Source: Erythrobacter sp. SG61-1L
GTDB taxonomy: Bacteria > Pseudomonadota > Alphaproteobacteria > Sphingomonadales > Sphingomonadaceae
Length of the DNA stretch: 64,000 nucleotides
Direction of reading: 5' to 3'
Assembly: GCF_001305965.1 (NCBI RefSeq)
Contig: NZ_JXQC01000003.1
Location: 3,062,861-3,126,860 of the forward strand
Notes under the pieces: generated by a model
Databases searched by the model: none
Told to the model about the DNA's origin: nothing
What the model saw: only the letters and a program-made list of their open reading frames with translations
Program-made: the position numbers and the translations under genes
Shown: one piece after another, positions 8,906-17,423 of the stretch
How positions within the stretch are numbered: the stretch's first letter is position 1
Layout of the letters: each line of letters starts with the position of its first letter

Positions 8906-9943
8906 TTGACAAATCGGAAACCCCCGCCGGTCTCAGCGAAAGGACAGCAGCATCGTTCAATCGAACGGCAGCGCTGCCAATCGGCGTTCCAGTCTTTCGC
9001 TGAGACACATAGTCGCAATCACGCGAGTGCCTACAAACAGATCGTAAATCTCTGGATGCAAAGTGTGCGTCGCGACCCACCCCGTAACTCATTGCTGGCA
9101 TTCCGAAAATCCGACTTGTTCGCCCTGTATGAAAGCGACCTAACGCAATTCTGCAACGAGGTGGCGGATCTCTTTGGCGCTGGAAGTGCGAGAGACATAA
9201 AGCGTCTATTGCTTAACCCTGATACGGATTCGCTCTCCGGAGAGATATTTGATCTCCAACGACCCGACGGTCAGCAATTGAGCCTTTCGTTTCGCCCTCA
9301 CCGGACGCTCCTAAGCGAGGAGATCAGCGCGGAGGCAGCAAGCTACAACAGGGTTTCTATTGAAGCTTATGAGTTGAAGGTCGGACACAGAGTCAGGCGT
9401 TGGGAGCAGCTGCGTGTGGGTTCGCATGGGGCGACGATTGCCGAGCCTGATTGTGGCATCGTGTGTGTCGCGGTTCATCTAAGTCGACGCGCGGTCCTTT
9501 TGGAAGAGCATGTTCGGCCCTTCCTGAAAGCTCCCTCGCTTGAATTTCCTCGAGGGTATTCGGAGAAGTCGGGCGACCCAGTGCAGGACTTTCTGCGAGA
9601 GCTGAAAGAAGAGACTGGCTGGTTGTGCCCCGAAAATGAAGTCAAAGTCATCGGTCGAGCAACGCCCGACAACGGCAAGCTGGTCGAACGAGTCACATAT
9701 GCCCTTGCGATCGCTGATTTCGAGTTTGTAGGACGTGATAGGGACGAGACGGCGATCCTCGATAGTCACTGGCTGCCAGTAGAAAGTTTCTTCGGTCACA
9801 CCTTAGGCCGCACTAGTCCCGACATTGTTCTGGATAACGGAAACCGGTATCGCATAGAGGATGCCTTCACGATCGTCGGTGCCGCATTGGCCTTCGCCCA
9901 CGTCAAACTACACCTCCCAGCTGTACGGCTAGATGCACCATAG
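8906..9943 (+). CDS. Nudix hydrolase-domain protein with long N-terminal extension
   Basis: The C-terminal half is a Nudix domain, which hydrolyses a nucleoside diphosphate linked to another moiety. The Nudix box reads G-YSEKS-G-DPVQDFL-RELKEETGW. The REUxEE core that binds Mg2+ is intact, but the upstream conserved Glu is Gly. A beta-strand before the box (VLLEEHVRPFL) and a following LVERVTYALA strand fit ADP-ribose pyrophosphatase-like members. The first 150 residues are an unrecognised helical domain and are not part of ordinary Nudix enzymes (about 160-210 residues). The start is TTG at 8906 with AGGAG nine bases upstream. Base composition is less GC-rich than in the core genes, consistent with transfer. 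The substrate is unknown; a role in defence-linked nucleotide signalling is possible but unproven. Confidence 0.8.
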   Translation: MTNRKPPPVSAKGQQHRSIERQRCQSAFQSFAETHSRNHASAYKQIVNLWMQSVRRDPPRNSLLAFRKSDLFALYESDLTQFCNEVADLFGAGSARDIKRLLLNPDTDSLSGEIFDLQRPDGQQLSLSFRPHRTLLSEEISAEAASYNRVSIEAYELKVGHRVRRWEQLRVGSHGATIAEPDCGIVCVAVHLSRRAVLLEEHVRPFLKAPSLEFPRGYSEKSGDPVQDFLRELKEETGWLCPENEVKVIGRATPDNGKLVERVTYALAIADFEFVGRDRDETAILDSHWLPVESFFGHTLGRTSPDIVLDNGNRYRIEDAFTIVGAALAFAHVKLHLPAVRLDAP

Positions 9944-10316
9944 CTGCGGTGTGACAATTCATCTCACGTGGTCGGCTTACAATGCCGACCAGCTCCCGGT
10001 CATTTCGGGACCACAAGTTCCGGCAGTCGTCCGACGCCAATTCGTTGAAGAATACCGATCTACGTAAGGGGCGTTATCACCCTGGAGCGTAGGTTGGCGC
10101 CCACGCTCTTTGGCCACCAGCGCGCTGCTTGAGTCGGCCGAAAGCAGCGCTCATTCGCCCGATCAGAATGTCTGCAATGTCGGACGAGTACGAACCCGCT
10201 GGCGCGGGATTGGTGCGGGACCTGATGTTGTAAGAGCCGGGCTTACAACGCGCTTCGGTTGAGACTCGTGATGGAGAGGCAGACGCTTTCGGCTCCTTCA
10301 ACCGAGGAGTCGATCG
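9944..10316. other. Non-coding left flank of the IS91-like element
   Basis: No gene seen. There are two small stem-loops: GGTCGGC/GCCGACC at 9970-9990, and GAGCGT/ACGCTC at 10085-10108. The element's left end probably lies here. IS91-family elements lack long terminal inverted repeats, so the boundary cannot be fixed from one copy. Confidence 0.4.
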
Positions 10317-11225
10317 ATGACCTGCACTACCATACCCACCCCTTCAACGCCGCTGCGTGACCGGATGATCGAGGACATGAAGCTGCATCGCCTGTGCCGG
10401 ACGACGCAGCGTAACTATCTGCGCGATGTCTCGCGGTTTGCGACCTGGCTGGGCCGGCCACCGGATACGGCAAGCGATGAGGATTTGCGCCGCTACCAGA
10501 TCGAGCAGTCGGAGATGGGGTTCGGCGCCCCGGCCATGAACACCGCGGTATCGGCGCTGCGGTTCTTCTACATCCGAACGCTTGATCGTCCTGACCTGAC
10601 CCGCAAGCTCCACCGGGTGAAGCATCCTCGCGGGTTGCCGACCGTTCTCAGCCGGGACGAAGTGAGCAGGATGCTGAATGCCACGACGAGCATCAAGCAC
10701 CAGGCGATCCTGTCCGTCGCGTATGGAGCCGGCCTGCGTGCAGGAGAAGTGTCCCGCCTCAGGGTCCGGGATATCGACAGCGAACGCATGTTACTCCGCG
10801 TCGAGTGCGGCAAAGGTGGCCGGCATCGCAATGCCATGCTCGCCCATGACTTGCTCGTGCTTCTGCGGGAATGGTGGAAGATCGGGCGCAAGGAGGGCGT
10901 CATGCATCCCGACGGGTGGCTGTTCCCCGGCCAGCATTACCTCAAACCCATCAGCACCCGGCAGGTGCACCGCATTGCTGCCGAAGCTGCCCATGCTGCT
11001 GGGATCACCAAGCGGGTTGGCCCGCATACATTGCGCCACAGCTTCGCCACCCACCTGCTCGAAGACGGTGTTGATGTTCGCATCATCCAGGTGCTGCTGG
11101 GGCATTCGCAGCTGCAGACCACGACCCTGTACACCCGGGTGGCAACGCGCACGGTGAAGGCCGTGGTCAGTCCGCTCGACCGCCTGGGCATGTTCCCGGA
11201 CTCGCCAGAGACGCCGCCCGGCTGA
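10317..11225 (+). CDS. Tyrosine recombinase associated with IS91-type transposase
   Basis: A 302-residue XerC/D-like integrase. The N-terminal SAM-like core-binding domain (about residues 15-100) is followed by the catalytic domain. That domain has the first Arg in GAGLRAGEVSRLRV, the HxLRHSFATH box, a GHSQLQTTTLYTRV block with the second His and the nucleophile Tyr, and a spacer of usual length. All RHRHY positions appear present. The gene starts with ATG at 10317 and stops four bases before the transposase gene, a pairing typical of one IS91 subgroup. It may resolve transposition intermediates; that function is inferred. Confidence 0.88.
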   Translation: MTCTTIPTPSTPLRDRMIEDMKLHRLCRTTQRNYLRDVSRFATWLGRPPDTASDEDLRRYQIEQSEMGFGAPAMNTAVSALRFFYIRTLDRPDLTRKLHRVKHPRGLPTVLSRDEVSRMLNATTSIKHQAILSVAYGAGLRAGEVSRLRVRDIDSERMLLRVECGKGGRHRNAMLAHDLLVLLREWWKIGRKEGVMHPDGWLFPGQHYLKPISTRQVHRIAAEAAHAAGITKRVGPHTLRHSFATHLLEDGVDVRIIQVLLGHSQLQTTTLYTRVATRTVKAVVSPLDRLGMFPDSPETPPG

Positions 11226-11229
11226 GCCG

Positions 11230-12423
11230 GTGCGCACCTCGCTCGAGGTCGCCGACATCTTCCGCAGTTCCGGGCCAGCGTATCGCGCAGCCCATGCTGG
11301 GCATCTGAGCCTCGGCCAGCTCAAGGTCATGACGGCGATCGAGAACTGCCGCACCGCTGCACTGGGCGGCCACGTCGAGGCCTGCGACGACTGCGGGCAC
11401 TGGCGGATCGCCTATAACTCGTGCCGCAACCGGCATTGTCCCAAGTGCCAGGGCGCCGCCGCGCGCACCTGGCTGGCGGCGCGCGAGGCGGACCTCTTGC
11501 CGGTGGGGTACTTCCACGTGGTGTTCACGCTGCCCGCCCAGATTGCGGACATCGCGTGGCAGAACAAGGCGGTGGTCTACGACCTGCTGTTCCGCACGGC
11601 TTCGGAGACGATGCTGACCATCGCCGCCGATCCCAAACACCTCGGGGCCCGGATCGGCATCACCGCTGTGCTGCACACCTGGGGATCGGCGCTCACTCAC
11701 CATCCGCATGTGCACATGATCGTGCCCGGGGGCGTCGTCGCGCCCGGCTGCATGCGGTGGATATCCTCAAGCCCAGCCTTCCTGCTGCCGGTGCGTGTGC
11801 TGGGCGCCTTGTTCCGGCGCTTGTTCCTGAGCCGACTGCTGGCGCTGTTCGACGCTGGAAAGCTCGGGTTCTTCGGCTCCATGGCTCACCTTGCGACACG
11901 CAAGGCCTTCCTCCGCTACCTGTCCCCAGTGCGCAAGATGCGCTGGGTGGTCTATGCCAAGCCGCCCTTTGCCGGACCGCAGGCGGTGCTGGCATATCTC
12001 TCGCGTTACACCCACCGCGTCGCCATCTCGAACCGGCGCCTCCTGGCCTTCAACGAGGCAGGCGTCACCTTCCGCTACAAGGACTATCGTCGCGGCGGGG
12101 CCGAGCGCCAGCAGGTCATGACACTGGCCACGGACGAGTTCATCCGCCGCTTCCTGATCCACGTCCTGCCGCGCGGCTTCCACCGCATCCGGCACTATGG
12201 CCTGCTCTCCAGTTCGGCCCGCAAGGATCGCCTGGAACTCGCCCGCAGGCTGCTGGGTGTTGCCGCGCCCGTGGTTGAGCCGGACCCCGAGGACTCACCC
12301 GATCACAGACCGCCGTGTCCGTGTTGCGGCGGTCACATGACCATCATCGAGACCTTCGTCCGCTGGTGCCAGCCCCGCGCCCCACCGATATCCGACGCGC
12401 TCATCCGGGAGAATGTGCCATGA
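11230..12423 (+). CDS. IS91-family transposase (HUH, rolling-circle)
   Basis: A 397-residue transposase that nicks single-stranded DNA through tyrosine chemistry. The N-terminal zinc-binding block is CDDC...C...CPKC (around residues 47-75). The HUH motif is THHPHVHMIVPGG near residue 157. The tyrosine region YLSRYTHRVAISN lies near residue 256, and a second CPCC zinc knuckle is at the C-terminus. Length is normal for the family. The start codon is GTG at 11230 or a nearby alternative, coupled to the preceding recombinase gene. The gene appears intact, so the element could be mobile. Confidence 0.93.
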   Translation: MRTSLEVADIFRSSGPAYRAAHAGHLSLGQLKVMTAIENCRTAALGGHVEACDDCGHWRIAYNSCRNRHCPKCQGAAARTWLAAREADLLPVGYFHVVFTLPAQIADIAWQNKAVVYDLLFRTASETMLTIAADPKHLGARIGITAVLHTWGSALTHHPHVHMIVPGGVVAPGCMRWISSSPAFLLPVRVLGALFRRLFLSRLLALFDAGKLGFFGSMAHLATRKAFLRYLSPVRKMRWVVYAKPPFAGPQAVLAYLSRYTHRVAISNRRLLAFNEAGVTFRYKDYRRGGAERQQVMTLATDEFIRRFLIHVLPRGFHRIRHYGLLSSSARKDRLELARRLLGVAAPVVEPDPEDSPDHRPPCPCCGGHMTIIETFVRWCQPRAPPISDALIRENVP

Positions 12424-12941
12424 TCCGGCATGGCCTGCCCAGCTCAACGGCCGCGCCTACCGCGTCCTGGCCAGCAAGCGGACTTGCGCCCTGGTTACGA
12501 TCCGGGCTGTCAGCGGCCTACCGGTCGGCGAAACCAGGGCTCGTGAGTGACGTTATCGTGCTTGAGACCTGTGTGCTGACGACCACATCGAGCATGCCGG
12601 CACACTTGCCCCAGTCCATCCCAAAGCCCTTTTACCCATAGCGCAACGCATGGGTTCCGCGGGTCGTACCTGTCCGGGTTTAGTACGCCTGACGGCGCCC
12701 GAAACCCTTCGACGATCCGGAAAGGCAGGTTACGAAACTGAAATGGAGTTAGCGGACGTTCCTACCTGCGAGTGCGCGGGTCAGCTTGCGCCCGATGGCA
12801 GTCGTTCCGACCTAGGTTCGCTCGTCTCCGAAAGCGGCCATTCGTCGATTTCTATGCGTGAACCAAGCTACTAGTTTTACTGTGATGCGTGCAGCGTCTT
12901 CGGTATCGCGCTCTGGCGTTTGAGCCTGACATGCAGTTACT
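12424..12941. other. Non-coding right flank of the IS91-like element
   Basis: No supported gene in 518 bases. An ACCCAT/ATGGGT stem-loop at 12634-12655 after a CCCTTTT run could be the element's right end or a terminator for the transposase transcript. Short frames here have no ribosome sites and no domain similarity that I can see. Confidence 0.4.
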
Positions 12942-13568
12942 TCAGGGCCAAGCGAGTAGCCGATGCACAACTTCTATGTCGCAATCGTCGACTCGATCAT
13001 GGCGCGACGCGAACGGATCATCGTCGCTGCTGGCCGATAGGGATGAGAGACGCAGGGCGGGGGTTCGCGCCGTCAGCGCGCGGCGCAGGGCGCGTCTCGC
13101 AGAGACGGTGTTTCCGTCCATCACATAGCCGAGCATTAGCGCATAGGGCAGCCCTGGAGAATATTTCCCGATGAGGAAACGGGCGAGGCCCTCGTCGAGA
13201 TATTCCCGGACGAGTGCCTTCTTGCCCGATTTGAACGGCACGTTGAGACGCTTGCATTCGCATGCCAGATAGACGTCTTCGTCATCGCCCATCGTCAAAA
13301 CGAAATCGATGTCGCTTGAGAGATGGGCCGTTCCGTCAGGCCGCTCGGTCAAAAGGGAATATTGCGGCACCAATCTTCCAGGTACTTTTTTGGATCGGAT
13401 AAGTGCGAGTACCAGCTGCTCGGTTATCGGATCTTCGCGTGTCAGGGTGCCCTTGATGGGCATAAGCGGGGTCAGACAGACTGGCCATGTCTCGTCTATG
13501 GCGGCGAGAACTCGGTCACCCAGAGATCGGAAATGCGGGAGCCACGCGCTCGGATCACCTACCAGCAC
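12942..13568 (-). CDS. PD-(D/E)XK nuclease-like protein, putative restriction partner
   Basis: A 208-residue protein with a likely PD-(D/E)XK core: SDIDFVLTMGDDE followed after about 14 residues by LACECKRLNV, giving D...ECK, the metal-binding pattern of restriction-fold nucleases. The gene starts with GTG at 13568 and overlaps the 3' end of the N6-methyltransferase gene by 14 bases, so the two are surely co-translated. I infer that it is the cleavage or accessory subunit of that system. Its C-terminus is close to the IS91 flank and rich in Ser/Asp/Arg, so a slight truncation by the insertion cannot be excluded. Confidence 0.7.
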   Translation of the reverse strand: MLVGDPSAWLPHFRSLGDRVLAAIDETWPVCLTPLMPIKGTLTREDPITEQLVLALIRSKKVPGRLVPQYSLLTERPDGTAHLSSDIDFVLTMGDDEDVYLACECKRLNVPFKSGKKALVREYLDEGLARFLIGKYSPGLPYALMLGYVMDGNTVSARRALRRALTARTPALRLSSLSASSDDDPFASRHDRVDDCDIEVVHRLLAWP

Positions 13569-16500
13569 TGACGAGCCCCACCTCGGAGGCGCGATGCTGG
13601 GCGCGCTGAAATTCCGCCGCTACATCTTCCGCATCTGCCAGTGCGGTCGACACAAGCCAGTGGCGGAGTTCAAGTGGCTTGACCAAGAAAAGGTCGTTTC
13701 CGACCGCCACACGAAGGTCAGGGACCGTTTGAATATTGCCTGTAATTATGTGCGGAAGACGCTGCGCGATGTCATCGAGAACAGCCTCCACATCGCCGTC
13801 CGGCGGCGGATGCGTGTCGACATCGGTTTGCAGGAGGCTGAGGCGCAAAATTCCGAGATCAGTCGAGGTCGCGATCATTTGTGCTGCTACGGGTCGATCG
13901 AACCATCCCCCCAATGAATCGCTTATGGTTTTCGCATAAGTCGACCGTGCTTCATCGGAGCTGCGCATCCAGAGTTTCTGGATTCCAGCGTTGCGACGCG
14001 GCTGCATCGCCGGAATAATATAATCGAAGGTTTCGTCGATAATTGCGTTATCGTGCTCATCGAGGCCGTAATAGCGATACACGAGCTCATCGAGCTCATC
14101 GTAAGCTGAGTGGTCTGACGCAACCGGGGCTGCGTCGCTAAGCAGCTTGTCGATCAGTTGAACGATTTGCTCCGCTGCCTCGTTCGCCACCGCTGGATCA
14201 GGCATCGAATGCGGCTTGGCAAAGGGTAGCTTTAAAAGCTCAGTTTGAAGAATCTTCGCGCGATCGGTCCCCAGATTGGCGGTTTCATGAAAGTAGAACC
14301 AGCCAGCAAGGCGACTGTTGAGTATTCCAGTGAGCAGCTTGGCGTCCCGCTTATCTGTGGTCGGCACGGCGAGTGACTGCAGCGAATCCTGAAAGATAAA
14401 GTCCTGATCGCTATAGGCTGCCCGCAGTCTTCCCACGGCCCGTTCAATCCCTTGAGGGATCAGAATATGGGGGGCGTAAAAGCCGTCAACAAAGCCGCGT
14501 CGCCTTGCTTGACCGGGAAGCCAATTGGGATGCTGCGCCACATGTTGCTGAGGCGGAACAACCAGACCTGTTAGCCCATCCGCATCGAGAAATGGAAGCT
14601 TCTCTAGTTCCGGGAGTGGTTTGGTCTCATACTTTCCGGCCTCCACCCTGTCGCGCAGCGCTGGCTGGAAACCTTGGCCAATAATCCAGTGCGATGATCG
14701 CGTTGCCCCGGCCCCGCGAGCACGCTTGGACTCCACGACATATTCACCGAGCCGCGGCAGGCTCTTAAGGAACTGGAGCAGCCGCTCCTCAGGCGAGCGC
14801 GTCCACAGCCGTCGCTTGAACAGCGCCGGATCGGCGTCCACTTCGTCGCTTCGTAGCCGTAGTCGGTCCGAGCTGCGGAGCATCAGTATGCGCTTGAGCC
14901 GCAACGTCAGATCGGCTTTCGGCACCCAATAGTCGAAACGATATGGAAGCCGTTGTGCATCTTCCGGGACAGGCCGGAACAGTGCGAGTCCGGTGGGACG
15001 CTCAGCGCCATCGAAAAGCTGAAAACACAAATCCGAAAAATTGATAATCCGCTCAACTCGTGCGAACTTGAGGAATAGGCGACGCGCCGTCTGCGCCGAC
15101 GTGTTGTGAAACACCCCCATCGCCGGCAACAAGAAGGCGATGAGACCATTGGGTTTGACGACCTTGAGCGCCTTCCAGATGAAGCCCCATGCAATATCGT
15201 TTGCTGGATCTGGTCGGTTATGCGTCTTGCACCAACGCTGCGCGAACGTCGCTTCGCCGCTACGCCCTTTCCAAGGCGGATTGCCAACAATGATGTCGAT
15301 TGCGGGCTGGTCATCGATCGCGAAAAAGTCCTGGCCCGGCAGTAACGTCACCCGGTAGAGCGATGGCAACAATTTTCCCTTGGCGATCAGCTGTGGAAGA
15401 TCGCGCGGATTGGAGTGCTCCAGCAATGCGATGTAGAGAGAGAAGGCGGCGACGCGTACGGCCGTCGCGTTAATATCTCCGCCGCGCAGCCGCTTGGCTA
15501 TCGATGTCAGATCTTCCCAGGCGACGAATCTTCGACGCTCAGTGCGTCGGCGATCTGCGACCAGTCGTTGAAAAATTCGAACAAGGAATACGCCCGAGCC
15601 GCATGCCGGGTCGGCGAACACTCCCGACTGCTTTTGCTCGGTCGAAATCGCTTCCCAGAGCTGGTTCACGACGACGTCCGCCAAGAACATGGGCGTGTAA
15701 AATGCTCCGTCCGCATTCTTCTTGACCGCTTCTTCTTTGAGGAAGCGATCGTAGACCGCGCTGATCAGTGCGACCGGGATATATTTGAAGTCGTAGCCAA
15801 AGAAGCGGAGTTGCCCGTTCGTCATCTCCTCGCGCCCATGGCGAAAACGCCCCAAAACGCCGAGATGGGATGTCTTCACCTGGGGCGGCTTCGGGCCGTC
15901 GAGGTCGAATGCACATGGCGCGTTGAAGATGTCCCCGTTGAATGCGCCGCGGAGCCAAATGAAGAGGTCTTCGAAATGCGTCGTTGTGGAGGCCGCGAGA
16001 ATATCTGCAAAACTCGTGCATTTTTGATCGGATGCATCCTTGAACACTTCCGGTCCAATGATGCAGCGATCCTCAAGATAGGCGATGAACATCGACTGCA
16101 TTAGCAGCGCCTGGGCCGCATCAATACCCAACGATGGATGCAGCTCGCGATAGGCAGCGAGAAGGTTGTCCAATAGTACGCTGTCTACACGGTCGGATGG
16201 ATCGAAAAACTGATCATGCTCGATCCAATAGCGGCCAGATTCGGCCGAACGAACCAACTCGCGAACATCGAGGGCATCGCGGACCAGCGAAAGGGTCTCG
16301 ATCAGCCTTGGATCTTGGCCACCTCCACCACCCTCCAGCTGAAATGGACGACGAACAAGGGAATAGGCTCGTAGCTCGTCATCGCTGATGACAAGCAACA
16401 GGCTCATAACGCCCTGATTCCAAAGCGCACGATGCACCGCGTCAATTGCATCCGCGGTCACACCAGCATCAGCGAGAAAAGCAATGGTGGGCACCTGCTC

Positions 16501-16662
16501 GATGCAGAACACGGCCGATAGGCCGAGCTCCTCCAAGGCAAAGCGGATCGCATCCGCATGCGGCCCGGCATCAATCTCATCGCCCGGCTGATACAGCTCA
16601 GGGGCGCGACGTTGGCTGAGCGCCAATGCTTCGCGCCACGCGTCAGGCATCTCCTGCGTCAT
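13555..16662 (-). CDS. N6-adenine DNA methyltransferase (Eco57I/type IIG-like)
   Basis: A 1035-residue protein. The central methyltransferase domain has GAFYTPMFLADVVV near residue 320, the SAM-binding motif I DPACGSGVFLV near 352 and the catalytic motif IV NPPW near 460, which methylates adenine N6. The C-terminal 400 residues are the usual place for target recognition. The first 250 residues are an additional domain of unknown role, possibly nuclease-derived. Length and order match Eco57I-like or BREX PglX-like enzymes, but no other BREX genes are here. The overlapping downstream gene encodes a PD-(D/E)XK nuclease candidate. The promoter at 16699-16731 carries a LexA-type box, so the operon may respond to DNA damage. 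Confidence 0.88.
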   Translation of the reverse strand: MTQEMPDAWREALALSQRRAPELYQPGDEIDAGPHADAIRFALEELGLSAVFCIEQVPTIAFLADAGVTADAIDAVHRALWNQGVMSLLLVISDDELRAYSLVRRPFQLEGGGGGQDPRLIETLSLVRDALDVRELVRSAESGRYWIEHDQFFDPSDRVDSVLLDNLLAAYRELHPSLGIDAAQALLMQSMFIAYLEDRCIIGPEVFKDASDQKCTSFADILAASTTTHFEDLFIWLRGAFNGDIFNAPCAFDLDGPKPPQVKTSHLGVLGRFRHGREEMTNGQLRFFGYDFKYIPVALISAVYDRFLKEEAVKKNADGAFYTPMFLADVVVNQLWEAISTEQKQSGVFADPACGSGVFLVRIFQRLVADRRRTERRRFVAWEDLTSIAKRLRGGDINATAVRVAAFSLYIALLEHSNPRDLPQLIAKGKLLPSLYRVTLLPGQDFFAIDDQPAIDIIVGNPPWKGRSGEATFAQRWCKTHNRPDPANDIAWGFIWKALKVVKPNGLIAFLLPAMGVFHNTSAQTARRLFLKFARVERIINFSDLCFQLFDGAERPTGLALFRPVPEDAQRLPYRFDYWVPKADLTLRLKRILMLRSSDRLRLRSDEVDADPALFKRRLWTRSPEERLLQFLKSLPRLGEYVVESKRARGAGATRSSHWIIGQGFQPALRDRVEAGKYETKPLPELEKLPFLDADGLTGLVVPPQQHVAQHPNWLPGQARRRGFVDGFYAPHILIPQGIERAVGRLRAAYSDQDFIFQDSLQSLAVPTTDKRDAKLLTGILNSRLAGWFYFHETANLGTDRAKILQTELLKLPFAKPHSMPDPAVANEAAEQIVQLIDKLLSDAAPVASDHSAYDELDELVYRYYGLDEHDNAIIDETFDYIIPAMQPRRNAGIQKLWMRSSDEARSTYAKTISDSLGGWFDRPVAAQMIATSTDLGILRLSLLQTDVDTHPPPDGDVEAVLDDIAQRLPHIITGNIQTVPDLRVAVGNDLFLVKPLELRHWLVSTALADAEDVAAEFQRAQHRASEVGLVSAGR

Positions 16663-16698
16663 GCCCCGGCACCTCCGAAGCCAATTAAGACGCCGGGG

Positions 16699-16731
16699 AT
16701 TATAGCTCTGCGTTTAGAACAAAACAAGAAC
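16699..16731 (-). promoter_or_regulatory. LexA-box-controlled promoter of the N6-methyltransferase operon
   Basis: Read on the minus strand, TTGTTT (16727-16722) and TATAAT (16704-16699) are separated by 17 bases, a near-ideal sigma-70 promoter 37 bases before the ATG. A perfect GAAC-N7-GAAC repeat (16717-16731; GTTCTTGTTTTGTTC on the minus strand) covers the -35 box. GTTC-N7-GTTC is the established LexA operator of alphaproteobacteria. Repression by LexA is inferred from the motif and its placement. Confidence 0.65.
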
Positions 16732-16762
16732 AATATTGCTCTTTGCTGAGTTGGAGCGCCTA

Positions 16763-17368
16763 TCACAATATGGCCCTCACATATGGCGCCATGACCTTGC
16801 GGACCCGGCATATATCGGCAGTGGTCAACAAAGTTTCAGCATCGACGGCGCGTTGCTCCGCGGCAATTCTGAGTGCATCGACAACCTGGTCCAACCCGAT
16901 CTTTGCGCGATGCTTGAAACAGTCACAGAATGTCTTCGCGAGCGAAGTCACAGAAACCGCAACCCCGTCTATCCGATGTTGCTCGATGCCTGTCGCAAAT
17001 GCCGCGCCCGATGCACGGACCACGCGAAGATCGAAAGTAGGGCTCGTGGGCGCCCACGCCTTTGCGGGCAGCAGCATCCAAATCTCGAGCGGCGCCTTTG
17101 CGATGACGCCGTGCACATGAAGTGCAGAAATCAAGCCAACGACGCCTTTTGGTATCGCTCGTGCCGCTTCGGCAAGGCCGTGCATGGCGGTTGCCTTTGC
17201 ACCTGCGAGTTCATAACGGCCGCGAGCTGTGCGAACGAGCAGCCCCTCGTCTCGCAACCGCGATAGGTAAATCCGCGGTACGCCGGCGTTTTCGAAATCA
17301 CGAGTGCGCGCTATCCCGTTTGAACGCGCAACTTCTAACGCGCGCTGTTTGAGAGCGGACCCTTCCAT
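16763..17368 (-). CDS. AbiEi-type (type IV antitoxin) winged-helix regulator, orphan
   Basis: A 201-residue protein with the AbiEi layout. The N-terminal winged helix (GIARTRDFENAGVPRIYLSR, then GLLVRTARGRYEL) is followed by a C-terminal domain with VGLISALHVHGV, VVRASG and VSVTSLAKTFCDCF. AbiEi proteins repress their own promoter and neutralise an AbiEii nucleotidyltransferase toxin. No AbiEii gene follows; the next gene in the same direction is the N6-methyltransferase, 100 bases on. I chose the ATG at 17368 over an upstream TTG at 17404. There is no Shine-Dalgarno, and a candidate promoter would start transcription at the ATG itself. It may regulate or guard the neighbouring methyltransferase-nuclease operon; this is inference. 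Confidence 0.8.
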   Translation of the reverse strand: MEGSALKQRALEVARSNGIARTRDFENAGVPRIYLSRLRDEGLLVRTARGRYELAGAKATAMHGLAEAARAIPKGVVGLISALHVHGVIAKAPLEIWMLLPAKAWAPTSPTFDLRVVRASGAAFATGIEQHRIDGVAVSVTSLAKTFCDCFKHRAKIGLDQVVDALRIAAEQRAVDAETLLTTADICRVRKVMAPYVRAIL

Positions 17369-17377
17369 GAGAAAGTT

Positions 17378-17423
17378 GTTACGATTCCTAGGACATGAAT
17401 TCAAGAGTCCGAGAAATCGTAAC
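17378..17423. promoter_or_regulatory. Inverted repeat, candidate operator/promoter of the AbiEi-like gene
   Basis: GTTACGATT (17378-17386) and AATCGTAAC (17415-17423) are perfect 9-base inverted arms 28 bases apart, just upstream of the AbiEi-like ATG. On the minus strand, TTGAAT lies 17 bases before TAACAA, and the latter overlaps the proximal arm. AbiEi proteins are known to bind inverted repeats in their own promoter, so this is a likely autoregulatory site. Transcription would begin about at the start codon, giving a leaderless mRNA. Confidence 0.5.

Larger units (their letters stand above)
10317..12423 (+). mobile_element. IS91-family insertion element (coding core)
   Basis: Two adjacent genes, a tyrosine recombinase and an HUH/Y-type IS91 transposase, separated by four bases. 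They form the coding core of a rolling-circle transposing element of the kind common in sphingomonads. Ends were not determined. Candidate terminal hairpins are at 9970-9990, 10085-10108 and 12634-12655. The element sits between two restriction-modification modules. Confidence 0.8.
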
